Assembly: GCA_913020495.1 (NCBI GenBank)
Contig: CAJWBJ010000015.1
Coordinates: 1 to 52,028, forward strand
DNA: 52,028 bases
Reading direction: 5' to 3'
DNA from: an uncultured Oleiphilus sp.
Lineage (GTDB): Bacteria; Pseudomonadota; Gammaproteobacteria; Pseudomonadales; Oleiphilaceae
Below are positions 1 to 9,490 of this stretch, piece after piece. The translations under genes and the position numbers were made by a program. The notes beneath the pieces were generated by a model. It was not told the DNA's origin. It saw only the letters and a program-made list of their open reading frames with translations, and did not search any database. Within the stretch, counting starts at the first letter, position 1. The number at the start of each line of letters is the position of its first letter.

Positions 1-213
1 TCACCAAAAACGGGTTATTCCGCTAACGGTGTACAGAGTGTGACGATATTAGGGCCAGATTCAGTGACAAGTGATGGGCTGTCAACTGCCGTATTCGTTC
101 TAGGGGTAAAAAAAGGTATTACTTTGGTTGAAAGCTTACCAGGCATTGATGTCGTGATAATAGATGCGATGCATAAAGTACACTTTTCAGAAGGGTTAAT
201 GCCACCTCAGTAA
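1..213 (+). CDS. apbE: FAD:protein FMN transferase ApbE, C-terminal fragment
   Basis: The reading frame is open from base 1 and ends at TAA 211-213, giving the last 70 residues of a protein whose start lies left of the window. The fragment has the C-terminal ApbE signature: a PKTGYS stretch (family: DPRTGxP), then SVTILGPDSVTSDGLSTAVFVLG, where the family has SVTV-A-ADALATALFVLG, and a final VVIIDA strand. ApbE enzymes are Mg-dependent periplasmic transferases that attach FMN from FAD to Ser/Thr of exported redox proteins. The gene converges on the minus-strand operon ending at 266. Its flavinylated target is not visible and may be encoded to the left. The family call is secure; activity cannot be judged from the fragment. 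Confidence 0.85.
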   Translation, partial: SPKTGYSANGVQSVTILGPDSVTSDGLSTAVFVLGVKKGITLVESLPGIDVVIIDAMHKVHFSEGLMPPQ

Positions 214-265
214 CGTTATCTGTCGAATAAGCGCTACTGAGACAGTCTAGTTGGTGGGATGAGCC

Positions 266-1828
266 TTAGAGGGTTTCCATTCCAATTAAGCTATCCTGTA
301 AGACTGAATTACCTAAGCCGTGACTAGGGAATTTAGTAACGAACTCTCCTTGGTCGCCATTTATAGCCATGTAATTTAGAATCACTGTTTGAACAAGTAA
401 ATTGACGTTATTGGCTGCTGGGCTTGAGGATGTTTCAACCGATGCATCTGAACGCATGTAGCCAATTTGGTTGTTGTTTCTCGCTGTCGGACGACCTGTA
501 GGGTTATAGACTAAATAAAATGAAGCACCAGTTGATGAGTTATCGCCCGTCCATACGCCTTTACCACGACCATTCTCAGAGTTATCAATCATGCCATTAC
601 TAGCAACTGAGCCATCACTAAAGACATAGATCATAATTGACTGGCCAACGGCTTGTGCATATTCTAAACATGCACCAATACAGCGGCCAGCACGAATATC
701 ACGAACTTCACCGGTACTTCGGTTTCCTGTATGGTAATCATACCCACCCATTGTGACGGTACCTGCCCCTGCATAGCCGTTTGCAACAAGCTTCATGACA
801 GACGCTGTTTTCTGGAATTCTCGGTCAGCATTAAATTCATCTTGACTAAATATCCCTGATGGACCAACTATATTGGCGTCTTGTGCAGGGTCTAAATCAG
901 CAGGGTTACCAAAACGGTCGGCGAGATCTGCACTTTTAACATAACCGCATCGTACTAAGTCTTTAATCACTTCGTCTTTGGTTATTTGAGTATTTACTTG
1001 ACCCATTTTTTGGTCACTAATACGTTGTATTGATTCCATCACAGCAACGGCATCTTCTTGGCTTAACAAATTAACCAAGTCGCCAACATCGACTAAACCA
1101 GTCACATCACTAGGTCTGTCTACTTTGGTAGGTCGAACAGCAGGGTTAATCATATTCATTGGTGACATGGAGTTACCGCCAGAATCGGAACTACGAGAAC
1201 CAATTAAGGTGAGTAATGAACCGTCAGCCCCAGCGCTATTAATTCCATACATTGGGTTATGTGGATTATTACCCGTATCATTATCTGAGCGGGAAGGAAT
1301 AACCACACCGTTTATATTAGCGCGTGTCGCTGCTGAAGTGCTTTGTAAAATACCGCGTAAGAAGGCACTGTCAGAATGAAAGGCTAAACCGAGCTCGGTA
1401 TTGATGAAGCTATTATCCATGCCGTCAGGGTTGACCGCACTGGGGACCATATCGCCAGGTAAACCTAGTTTGCTATAACCCGCGGTACTTAGAAAATCCA
1501 TTTGTCCGCCTTGTCCGCCAACGAGCACATTTGAGCCGGAAATATTAGCGCCGCCTGCGAGGTCAAAACAGATAAAGGGTATTTTTCCTGCACCTTGTAC
1601 CGAGATGCCGCAACTATCTTTTAATGTCTCTAAATCTGGGGAAAGGGCGGCTGAAGCCATTTGAGGGTTACCAAATAGGCTGAATAATGATGATCCGAAA
1701 ACACTTGCAGAACCTGCCATAAAACCTTGTGAAATAAAATCTCTACGAGTTTTAGGTCGGGCATGATCTGCATGCTTCAAAGGTGCATTAACGTCTAAAA
1801 TCTGTTGTAGCGTTGGTTTAATAAGCAT
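266..1828 (-). CDS. Tat-exported DUF1501-like protein
   Basis: Protein of 520 residues. The N-terminus carries a twin-arginine signal (TRRDFI, RR at 28-29, then a hydrophobic stretch to about 52 and an AxA-like site near 60), so it is probably exported folded. The mature part resembles distant DUF1501 (sulfatase-like fold) proteins: an FDLAGGANISGSN stretch near 90, a GYDYHTG motif corresponding to the GFDTH of the family, and an IYVFSDGS strand where the family has a VFSEFGRT-type motif. It starts at ATG 1826-1828 with a TAGGAGG ribosome site overlapping the stop of the upstream gene, so it is the third gene of an operon with the genes at 1840 and 4356. DUF1501 proteins are often encoded beside planctomycete-type cytochromes, as here. 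Function is unknown. Confidence 0.6.
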   Translation of the reverse strand: MLIKPTLQQILDVNAPLKHADHARPKTRRDFISQGFMAGSASVFGSSLFSLFGNPQMASAALSPDLETLKDSCGISVQGAGKIPFICFDLAGGANISGSNVLVGGQGGQMDFLSTAGYSKLGLPGDMVPSAVNPDGMDNSFINTELGLAFHSDSAFLRGILQSTSAATRANINGVVIPSRSDNDTGNNPHNPMYGINSAGADGSLLTLIGSRSSDSGGNSMSPMNMINPAVRPTKVDRPSDVTGLVDVGDLVNLLSQEDAVAVMESIQRISDQKMGQVNTQITKDEVIKDLVRCGYVKSADLADRFGNPADLDPAQDANIVGPSGIFSQDEFNADREFQKTASVMKLVANGYAGAGTVTMGGYDYHTGNRSTGEVRDIRAGRCIGACLEYAQAVGQSIMIYVFSDGSVASNGMIDNSENGRGKGVWTGDNSSTGASFYLVYNPTGRPTARNNNQIGYMRSDASVETSSSPAANNVNLLVQTVILNYMAINGDQGEFVTKFPSHGLGNSVLQDSLIGMETL

Positions 1829-1839
1829 CAGAATGCCTC

Positions 1840-4353
1840 CTATTGAACAAGTGTCACTGCACTACCAAGTACAGCGGCGCAGGTTGCTTTTACGACGGTT
1901 TTACTTCGTTCACTCGAACAAGTGCTATTACTACTACAAGCCGTTAAAGTATCGATTAAACTGTTAAGTTCCGTACTGATTGCGACATCTGACGGTTGGC
2001 TGTTTAAATTGCTACCTACCAGATTTGCTAGTAAAGGGTTGATAATCAGGTTTCTTCCTGCGGTATCAAAAGCAGTATTGGCATTCACTGCGAAATTAAA
2101 CCCAGGAAAGAAGCTGGTACTTAAGTTAGTATCTTCTACCAAAGCATCACAATATTGAATAGCCATTTGAGTAATTGCCATTTGATGCGCAGAAAGGAAA
2201 CCACTAATGTTTTCAACGGTAGGTAGTTGCTGTTTTACCGTTTCAAATGTTGCTTTTACTTTGGTATTTGTTTTGGAAATACCAGTTAGTTGGGACATAG
2301 AAGCATTAATTTCATCAAAAGTCTTAAGTCCGATTTCAGCGGCAGGTTCTAAATCTGTGGGTTCTGGCGCTGCGGGTGGTGCAGCTTCAATCACGACATT
2401 TTCACATTCAGCTCCACAAGAGCCTAAACGTTCAAAACTAAGGAAGAACTCATCAATATTAGGACCTTGCTCTAACGCGATAATGGTCCCCATGCTAGAT
2501 AAGCTTTGGCCTGTCCCAACGGTATAGGCACTATTGTCTAAGTCTAGGTCTAAGCTGCGGAAGACTTGGCCACTGCTAGACTCTTTGCCGTTTATACCAA
2601 TTTTCATACCTTTCAAAGGAATATTTTCAATGCTGGCTGTATCATCCAAACTAATGAAAAACGGTTCGGTAAAGAGATAACTAAAGCTATCAAACTGGCT
2701 AACCTCAAATACGATGAAACTTTCTGGCACATTAATAAGGTGAGAGACGCTAAAGAGTAATAAAAACTTTTCACCGACACCGACGTTATAGTTTTGTGAA
2801 ACCTGTGCGGGCGTTAATGCTCTGTTGTGAATAGCGACCATGCGAAGAGTGCCTTGCCATAAAGAATTACTATCTGTCTCATTCCCTAAAACAAAGGCAT
2901 AGCTATCATCCCATTCATTTAATAAACCGCCATCATCAGGGTCCATATCTTCAGTATATTCACCGTTCACATATATTTTTCGAGCTTCACCTGGGCTGAA
3001 TGTCATCACAACATGTTGTAATGTTGCTTGTAAACGTTCTGCGTCGTCATCTGTTGAGAGTGCTTCATTTTGGTTAGTTGTGGTACTACGCTGCAAGAAG
3101 TCATAGTTATAAAGTGTTTGGTTTAAAGTGAAATTACGTGCATCTGAAGCCCCTGAGTATGTGATGATACGTGCATCTTCTTGAGTAACATTACCAGGTA
3201 CAAGCCATGCTTCAACACTATATTCGCCAGAAGCAGTTATTAGCTGGTGTAGTTTTTTACTACTTGTTGTACTTGCTTGTGCTTTACCGCTTGTTGAATA
3301 GACGTCATTGATTGGACCTACTTTAATACCCCAGCCACCAACCCATTCTACATTACCATTTAAGACTAAATTCATAGCAGGTTCGATACCACTAGTATCG
3401 TTGGCGATGATATTACCTTCACCTTCTTTAAACTCGAACAAGGCTATTATGTTATCTTCAAAACGGCCACCAGCATTAGCGGCTAAACCGTCTTCGACAA
3501 GCTTTAATGCCTTACTGATCACTAAGCTTTGGTCTACTTCTTGAGTTTCAACCAAGTTTGAGAAGTTAGTAATAGCTGTTTCCATTTCGGCTGCAGAAGT
3601 CGTGCAGTTACCATCCCAGCAGTTATGGAATTCATTATTTAAACGGATATATATTCGCGAGCTGGTAGGGACCGTTAAATCAATTTTACTTTTAACCGCT
3701 TCATAGGCGGTAACTATATCGGCGCTGGCAATATAGGGTGTTTGATTGCCTTCGATATGGCAGTCACTACAATAGTTAGTCAGTAAAGGGTAAACGGTTG
3801 TGCTGAAGTCAGTACTGTCTTCAGGAAAAGGTTTGCTGCTACCTGTTTCTTTAATGGCAGGCGATCTCAATATGATTTCAGTGGTTGAACCTGCTGAACC
3901 TCCTGCCCAATTTTGGATATAGCGGGTGATAATGTCAGCGCATGCAGAGTCACTCGTTAGCCAGCAGTTATGGCCGCCAGCTACTTTTTGTACCATGGTT
4001 GATTGGCTAGGGTCTTGTAAGTTAATAATAGTATTGGCTTGGGCATAAGCGGTATTAATATTCTCATCATTAACGAAGGTGGGAGTTTGGCCACCAGTGC
4101 TATGGCATGAGCCACAACGGTCTGTACTAACAAGGTTATCCCAGATATTGAGTTTAAAGTTTTGAATGTCTGTGGTGATTGGCGCAGGGCCTGAGTAATT
4201 AGCGTTGGGGTTAGGGTCGTCACCGATGTCTTTATTGAGTTTATTTTCTTCACCGCTATTTGTACCACAAGCACTTAGTAATAAAGCGACGAATGTAGAT
4301 AAAACACCTAACTTAATGGTATGTAAATTGAAGTTTACGTTAATTGTTTTCAT
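1840..4353 (-). CDS. Di-heme c-type cytochrome lipoprotein with LamG-like domain
   Basis: Protein of 837 residues with a lipoprotein signal (lipobox LLSAC, Cys29). Two tandem cytochrome-like repeats follow, each with a heme c motif and ending in HNCW: CGSCH at 80-84 and CSDCH at 195-199. Residues about 300-520 look like a LamG/concanavalin-type beta-sandwich (IIALFEFKEGEG, then WLVPGN, later a VNGEYTED strand and VAIHNRALTPAQV). The C-terminal 300 residues are unassigned and Ser/Thr-rich. The start at ATG 4351-4353 has GGGAGAG just upstream and lies 2 bases after the previous stop, so translation is probably coupled. It is the middle gene of the three-gene minus-strand operon. It probably acts as a surface- or periplasm-anchored electron carrier with a binding module; the substrate is unknown. 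Confidence 0.65.
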   Translation of the reverse strand: MKTINVNFNLHTIKLGVLSTFVALLLSACGTNSGEENKLNKDIGDDPNPNANYSGPAPITTDIQNFKLNIWDNLVSTDRCGSCHSTGGQTPTFVNDENINTAYAQANTIINLQDPSQSTMVQKVAGGHNCWLTSDSACADIITRYIQNWAGGSAGSTTEIILRSPAIKETGSSKPFPEDSTDFSTTVYPLLTNYCSDCHIEGNQTPYIASADIVTAYEAVKSKIDLTVPTSSRIYIRLNNEFHNCWDGNCTTSAAEMETAITNFSNLVETQEVDQSLVISKALKLVEDGLAANAGGRFEDNIIALFEFKEGEGNIIANDTSGIEPAMNLVLNGNVEWVGGWGIKVGPINDVYSTSGKAQASTTSSKKLHQLITASGEYSVEAWLVPGNVTQEDARIITYSGASDARNFTLNQTLYNYDFLQRSTTTNQNEALSTDDDAERLQATLQHVVMTFSPGEARKIYVNGEYTEDMDPDDGGLLNEWDDSYAFVLGNETDSNSLWQGTLRMVAIHNRALTPAQVSQNYNVGVGEKFLLLFSVSHLINVPESFIVFEVSQFDSFSYLFTEPFFISLDDTASIENIPLKGMKIGINGKESSSGQVFRSLDLDLDNSAYTVGTGQSLSSMGTIIALEQGPNIDEFFLSFERLGSCGAECENVVIEAAPPAAPEPTDLEPAAEIGLKTFDEINASMSQLTGISKTNTKVKATFETVKQQLPTVENISGFLSAHQMAITQMAIQYCDALVEDTNLSTSFFPGFNFAVNANTAFDTAGRNLIINPLLANLVGSNLNSQPSDVAISTELNSLIDTLTACSSNSTCSSERSKTVVKATCAAVLGSAVTLVQ

Positions 4354-4355
4354 CT

Positions 4356-5609
4356 TTACTCTCCCATGCAGTAGATTGCTGAGTCAGCAAAAACTTGTTT
4401 TAAATTATAGTTACTGGCTTGAAATGTCGTCACCATGGTGCTGATTTGGAGGCGGTCATTACTGTCAGTAGGTTCGCGCAGGCAAACATTTTTAAATACT
4501 TTTTTAACTTGGCATTGAGAGAAAGCTGCGGAATGAGCCAGTTCTTGTCCCATGGATTTAGCGCCATATCCGCCACCAGGTAAACCATCATCCCAATCTA
4601 GCAAACTGTTTTGCCCTTCGCGCCAGTAGTTGTCCCAGCGGTCATCAGGTGTGACATATCCATATTCAAAATTGTTAGCATTCTGTAAGAACTTACCTTG
4701 AACCCGGTTGCCTGTGTCGGGGTCAATAAAACCTACATTGTTGTAAACCATGGTGCCAGCATTGCCATCAGGGTCATTTTCTGTGTCATATTCGTAATCA
4801 TAGTAGGCTAATGATTGGGTCATTGGATCCATGCCATTATGACAACCGACACAACTATTTAAAAAGATACGGCTGTCACCACCAGGGCTGCGAGAAACAT
4901 CTTGACGCACACGGTCGGGAGTACGAGAGATATCGTTTAATTGCTCCATATCATTACAAAGGTGATTTAAGGTGGTGAAGCGAAAAAGTGCGCGGTTCGT
5001 ACCGCCAGACATAAATGCTTTCGCGGCAGCTCTTGAGGTGAGTATACCTGCGGTTGCTGAAGCGGGTAAATTATTACGACTTGATTGTGTTACTTTCGCT
5101 AAGTTGTCTTTTAAGCTGGAGGGCAAGTCTTCGAGTTGTTCGTAGTGAGTGTTGTTTGCGTTTGAGTATGGATCTAGCCCTAAACTGCTATTGCCTTCAT
5201 ACAAAACGTCACCATATAGCAAGGTTCTAAAATCTTCTTCATCTCTTACTAAACCAATGACCGTAGCCGTGTAATCATTTAAAGGTACGAAGGAACTCAT
5301 TGCCTCGTTCGTCCAAGGGGCAGCAAGATTTTTAAGCGTCACATCATAAAAGGCTGAGTTATCCATCGCAGTGAAGGCCGCTTTATTAGCATCTCCGGCT
5401 AGAATATCTGTCGCCATACTGTCTAATACGGTTGCACTTGCAGGTACGCCCGCAATGCGGTCATGTATGCGTTTTGCCTGCTCACGTTCACCGGCAACTA
5501 AGTTACTGCTTAAGGCAAGTATTAGTAATTGGCAGAATGATTGTAATAATGTTACTGCACAAGCTTTCCTTGCTTTGCTTAGGTGATCGTTAACTGTAAA
5601 AACGTTCAT
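4356..5609 (-). CDS. Mono-heme planctomycete-type cytochrome (DUF1588-like)
   Basis: Protein of 417 residues with a hydrophobic export signal (about residues 17-40). One heme c motif is present, CVGCH at 253-257, followed by NGMDP and a YYDYEYD stretch. This matches the CxxCHxxMDP...FD pattern of DUF1588 (PSCyt3) proteins. Preceding it is the AGILTSRA...TNRA...RF region and a PDRVRQDV segment, and the C-terminus has a FSQCQVKKVFKNVCLREP tail with two more cysteines. First gene of the minus-strand operon; ATG 5607-5609 follows a good AAGGAG site. Its 5' end faces the gene at 5833 across about 220 bases, so the two transcripts are divergent. Family placement is by motif reading and is moderately sure; partner and substrate are unknown. 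Confidence 0.6.
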   Translation of the reverse strand: MNVFTVNDHLSKARKACAVTLLQSFCQLLILALSSNLVAGEREQAKRIHDRIAGVPASATVLDSMATDILAGDANKAAFTAMDNSAFYDVTLKNLAAPWTNEAMSSFVPLNDYTATVIGLVRDEEDFRTLLYGDVLYEGNSSLGLDPYSNANNTHYEQLEDLPSSLKDNLAKVTQSSRNNLPASATAGILTSRAAAKAFMSGGTNRALFRFTTLNHLCNDMEQLNDISRTPDRVRQDVSRSPGGDSRIFLNSCVGCHNGMDPMTQSLAYYDYEYDTENDPDGNAGTMVYNNVGFIDPDTGNRVQGKFLQNANNFEYGYVTPDDRWDNYWREGQNSLLDWDDGLPGGGYGAKSMGQELAHSAAFSQCQVKKVFKNVCLREPTDSNDRLQISTMVTTFQASNYNLKQVFADSAIYCMGE

Positions 5610-5832
5610 GTGACGGACTCCTTCATTTGATCTATGCTTTTAAAAATTAGCTTGCAACGGTTGATATTGAAAGTTTAGTTCAAGTAATAGTGTTAGTTTT
5701 GTGTGTTAGTGCTCAGGCTTACAATGCGTTACGGAACAGCGCTGGAATGTACAACAGAAGAGGACATACTGAAGACATAATCCTTGTCTAAGTCATTAAA
5801 ACGATTAGATTATGTCGAATAAGGAGGTAAAT

Positions 5833-8634
5833 GTGAACAAATTCAATTTAACAAAATTTAACGAATCAATGATTCAAAAATACTGTGTGATAAGCTGTTT
5901 ATTACTACTTTCCCTAACAGGTTGTGGTGTCAGCAGTGGTGATAAGCAAGACCCTGTTGTGGTGGAAAATGCTGTGGCTTATATTAAACGGCCGCAACTA
6001 TTAGATGATGATATGCTGGTGAGCGACAATATCATCGAACCGCAAATATTTCGTCCTGGCGCTGTTCTTTATATTAAAGATAACGCATCGGTTTCATCTC
6101 AAACACGAGACCTGACTTCTAGTGTTTTTTCAGGTGATGAATTTTTAAATGATGAGGGTGTGCTTTTATATGATGTAAAAGATTTATCAGTATCCTATGA
6201 TGGCGACAAGCTGTTATTCGCGATGCGAGCACCTGAGGATGAAGATGCAGATGAAGAAGATCAACCCACGTGGAATATTTGGGAATATGACCTGCCAACA
6301 AATAATTTGCATCGTGTTATTAGCTCAAATTTTGAAGCGGAAAAAGGCCAAGATGTATCTCCCCGGTATTTGCCTGATGACCGTATCGTTTTTGCATCAA
6401 CCAGACAAACGACGTCAAAAGCTATTTTATTAAATGAAAACAAATCACAATATACTGCGCAAGATGAAGAACGTGATTCAGATGCTTTTGTGCTTCATAC
6501 CATGAGCTCCGAAGGTGATAGCATTAAGCAAATTACCTTTAACCAAAGTCATGACCTCAGCCCTGTTGTTTTAGATAATGGCAAAATTTTGTTTAGTCGT
6601 TGGGATAATGCTGGGCAAACGGGTTCAAATGGTGTCAACCTCTATCAAATAAACCCTGACGGGACAGGCCTTAGTTATCAATATGGGCGGCATTCCCATG
6701 ACACAGGTACAGATGGCGATACAGTACATTTTGCAAAACCAAGAGAGCTTGAAAATGGCAACATCGCCGTTGAATTACGAGATTTTGAACTAACTGGCAT
6801 TGGCTCACAAACCACTGAAATTAACATTAATGATTTTGTTGAAAATGATGTCATGACGGACGGTGTGGTTGATGGTCTTGAGCATGCACAAAGTGCGATT
6901 GTGAGCGGTTTAACAACGAATAGTGACGTTAATTTAAAAGGTAATTATGGCGCTTTCTTTCCCTTTACAGATGGTAGTAATCGATATTTAGTTAGTTGGA
7001 GCTTATGTCGTATTCAATTGATTGACATCGATAGTGCAACAGAAGGCAATCAAGCGGGCAGTGTTGAAAGTTGTACTGCAGAGAAAATCGCATCTACTAA
7101 TTATGAAGCGGCAGAATCTTTATTCGGATTATGGGTGTTAGACGCCTCTAGCAATACCCAGTTACCAATAGCATCTCCTGAAGCAGGTACTTCATTTGAT
7201 GAAGCGGTCATTATGTCGGCGCGTACAGAAGCTGACTCTATTGATGATTTAGAGCCAGAGGGTGCAGCATTAACTTTAAAAGAATCAGGCTTTGGTATTC
7301 TTCATATTCGAAGCGTGTATGATTTTGACGGTGTTGACACCTCGCCAGCAGGCATTGCGAGTTTGGCTGATCCTGTTCAAACGACACCAAGTGAGCGCCC
7401 TTATCGTTTTATTCGAATAGAAAAACCAGTGTCATTACCAAGTGATGAAGTGCGTGATATCGACAATACAGCTTTTGGTCGCAGCACTGCTCAGTTAATG
7501 CGTGAAATTATAGGTTATGCACCGATAGAGCCTGATGGCTCCGTTAAAATTGCGGTACCAGCGAATGTTGCGTTTGGAATTAGTTTGTTAGATGAGAGCG
7601 GGCAACGACGCTCTGACCGTCACCAAAATTGGTTACAGATCGCTGCAGGTGAAACTATTGAGTGTGTCGGTTGCCATACTCCAAACAGTGAGGTACCACA
7701 CGGGCGTATGGATGCTCAGCCTGAATCAATTAACACCGGTGCAGTGACAACCGGAATTCAATTTCCTAATACTGAACCTGCCTTATTTACAGACATGGGG
7801 GAAACCATGGCTGAAACCTATACGAGAATTAACGGAATTCGCCTGCTAACACCTGATATCATTTATGAGGATGAATGGACTGATGGGGCGGTCACGTCTA
7901 AAGCAGACCCTTTTGAGTATTCATATACTAACCTAACGACTTTAATACCTTTCAATAAAGAAACGTGTAGTGTTTCCAGTTGGGATAATGCATGCCGGAT
8001 CGTGATTAATTATGAAGAAAACCTTCACCCACTTTGGAGTGTGGATCGGCGTGTATTTGACGTTGATGAAGTGACTTTAATTGAGGACCGAACGTGCACT
8101 TCTTGCCACACGAATACAGATACCGATGGTGCGACTCAAGTACCCGTGAAACAGCTAGATTTATCTGACGGGCCTTCAACAGATGAAGCGGATCATTTTA
8201 AATCGTATAGAGAATTACTATTTAATGACAATGAACAAAGCTTATTGAATGGTGTACTGATTGATACCTTAGAAGACAGCACTGTCGTACAAATGGTGCC
8301 TCAACTAGATGAGGATGGTGCTCAGGTACGCGATGAAGATGGCAATATCGTACTGATCCCATTACAAATTGTATTAGTTGATGGTGCTGGAGATCCCATT
8401 TTAGATATTAATGGTGAAGAGCAATTGGTCTTTGTGTATGTTCAACAAACAATTGATGTAGTGCCTACCATGAGCACCGCAGGTGCGCGAAATAGCAATG
8501 GCTTTATGGACCTGTTTCAAACTGACGGCGTACATGAGAATTACTTGACCTCTGTCGAATTGAAACTACTCTCAGAATGGTTAGACTTGGGGGCGCAATA
8601 TTATAATAACCCACTTGTTGCGCCAGCTAATTAA
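5833..8634 (+). CDS. Di-heme beta-propeller lipoprotein resembling hydrazine synthase alpha subunit
   Basis: The GTG at 5833 is preferred because a perfect AAGGAGG lies 5 bases upstream (5821-5827); an in-frame ATG at 5812 sits before that site. This gives 933 residues. A lipobox LTGC puts the lipidated Cys at 31. Residues about 110-500 contain repeated TolB/PD40-like blades (DVSPRYLPDDRIVFAS, then HDLSPVVLDNGKILFSR). The middle region has a proline-rich EPDGSVKIAVPANVAF segment ending in CVGCH (611-615), and the C-terminal part has CTSCH (755-759). Propeller, middle heme domain and C-terminal heme is the layout of HzsA and its many relatives outside anammox bacteria. The Tyr that binds heme alpha-I iron four residues after the CxxCH His in HzsA is not seen (Ser here). 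True hydrazine synthesis is therefore unlikely; a periplasmic redox enzyme is inferred. Confidence 0.6.
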   Translation: MNKFNLTKFNESMIQKYCVISCLLLLSLTGCGVSSGDKQDPVVVENAVAYIKRPQLLDDDMLVSDNIIEPQIFRPGAVLYIKDNASVSSQTRDLTSSVFSGDEFLNDEGVLLYDVKDLSVSYDGDKLLFAMRAPEDEDADEEDQPTWNIWEYDLPTNNLHRVISSNFEAEKGQDVSPRYLPDDRIVFASTRQTTSKAILLNENKSQYTAQDEERDSDAFVLHTMSSEGDSIKQITFNQSHDLSPVVLDNGKILFSRWDNAGQTGSNGVNLYQINPDGTGLSYQYGRHSHDTGTDGDTVHFAKPRELENGNIAVELRDFELTGIGSQTTEININDFVENDVMTDGVVDGLEHAQSAIVSGLTTNSDVNLKGNYGAFFPFTDGSNRYLVSWSLCRIQLIDIDSATEGNQAGSVESCTAEKIASTNYEAAESLFGLWVLDASSNTQLPIASPEAGTSFDEAVIMSARTEADSIDDLEPEGAALTLKESGFGILHIRSVYDFDGVDTSPAGIASLADPVQTTPSERPYRFIRIEKPVSLPSDEVRDIDNTAFGRSTAQLMREIIGYAPIEPDGSVKIAVPANVAFGISLLDESGQRRSDRHQNWLQIAAGETIECVGCHTPNSEVPHGRMDAQPESINTGAVTTGIQFPNTEPALFTDMGETMAETYTRINGIRLLTPDIIYEDEWTDGAVTSKADPFEYSYTNLTTLIPFNKETCSVSSWDNACRIVINYEENLHPLWSVDRRVFDVDEVTLIEDRTCTSCHTNTDTDGATQVPVKQLDLSDGPSTDEADHFKSYRELLFNDNEQSLLNGVLIDTLEDSTVVQMVPQLDEDGAQVRDEDGNIVLIPLQIVLVDGAGDPILDINGEEQLVFVYVQQTIDVVPTMSTAGARNSNGFMDLFQTDGVHENYLTSVELKLLSEWLDLGAQYYNNPLVAPAN

Positions 8635-8704
8635 TAGAAAGGGAGTCACTTTGAGTGATAAATTCAAGAAGGTATGATTTTAAATGAAGGGAACAAAAGT
8701 ATAA

Positions 8705-9490
8705 ATGTTTAAATGGAAATCCTTGAATTTATTAAGCTTTACTTTGCTAGCACTGGTTCAGTTTGGTATGCCATCACAAACTTGGGCAGGCGGGTCGTGG
8801 TTTTGGAACTCAATTGAACCACTCGCTCAAGTAAAGGTGGTGGAACCATTTGTAGAATGGCGAACAGGTCCTGCACAAGGTTACCCCGTTTTTCATGTCA
8901 GCGAGCAAGGCGAAGTTTTAGAGCTCTTGGTTCGAAAAACGAAATGGATGAAAGTACAAGACAAACAAGGACATCAAGGGTGGGTAGCCATTAGTGACCT
9001 ATTATTAATGGAAGACGGAAGTGGTGAATTAATCAGTATCGTTGAACCACGTTTTGATGACTTTAGCACACGACGATGGGAAGCTGGTTTGATGGCAGGG
9101 GAGTTCGACAGCACATCTGTCAATGCCGCTTATGCTGGCTTTTCAATGACGAATAATTTGTCGCTAGAATTATGGGGTTCTCAAATTCTGGGCGACTCAT
9201 CAGAAATTAGAATTTTAAATATAAATGTATTACATCAACCCTTTCCAGAGTGGCGTTTTTCACCATTCATTACGATGGGGGCAGGAAAGCTATTTATTAA
9301 ACCGAAAACAACGCTGGTAAATCAAAGTAGTCGTAGTGAAGACACAATGAACATTGGTTTAGGTGCACGCTACTATATTGATGACCGGTACTTTGTACGT
9401 ATGGAAGTGAAAGACTACAAAATTTTTACTAACCGAGAAACTAACGAAGAAGCAACAGAATGGAAAATTGGACTCAGCGTATTCTTTTAA
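8705..9490 (+). CDS. SH3-domain outer-membrane beta-barrel protein
   Basis: Protein of 261 residues. Signal peptide about 1-29 (ending QTWAGG), then a bacterial SH3-like domain at about 39-100 (VEWRTGPAQGYPVF, later KWMKVQD and GWVAISDL). From about 110 to the end there are alternating amphipathic strands of an outer-membrane barrel, terminating in the aromatic sequence GLSVFF. The same last six residues end the next protein, so the two are likely paralogous barrels. It resembles the OMP_myx_plus type of barrel that accompanies TPR lipoproteins in gliding and envelope machines, an assignment made from memory of the family. The SH3 part may bind peptidoglycan or a partner. First gene of the long plus-strand series after the cytochrome at 5833. 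Confidence 0.65.
   Translation: MFKWKSLNLLSFTLLALVQFGMPSQTWAGGSWFWNSIEPLAQVKVVEPFVEWRTGPAQGYPVFHVSEQGEVLELLVRKTKWMKVQDKQGHQGWVAISDLLLMEDGSGELISIVEPRFDDFSTRRWEAGLMAGEFDSTSVNAAYAGFSMTNNLSLELWGSQILGDSSEIRILNINVLHQPFPEWRFSPFITMGAGKLFIKPKTTLVNQSSRSEDTMNIGLGARYYIDDRYFVRMEVKDYKIFTNRETNEEATEWKIGLSVFF

Noticed and set aside
5833-8634. True hydrazine synthase
   Set aside because: Only the domain layout matches; beta and gamma subunits are absent and the expected heme-ligand Tyr is not seen.
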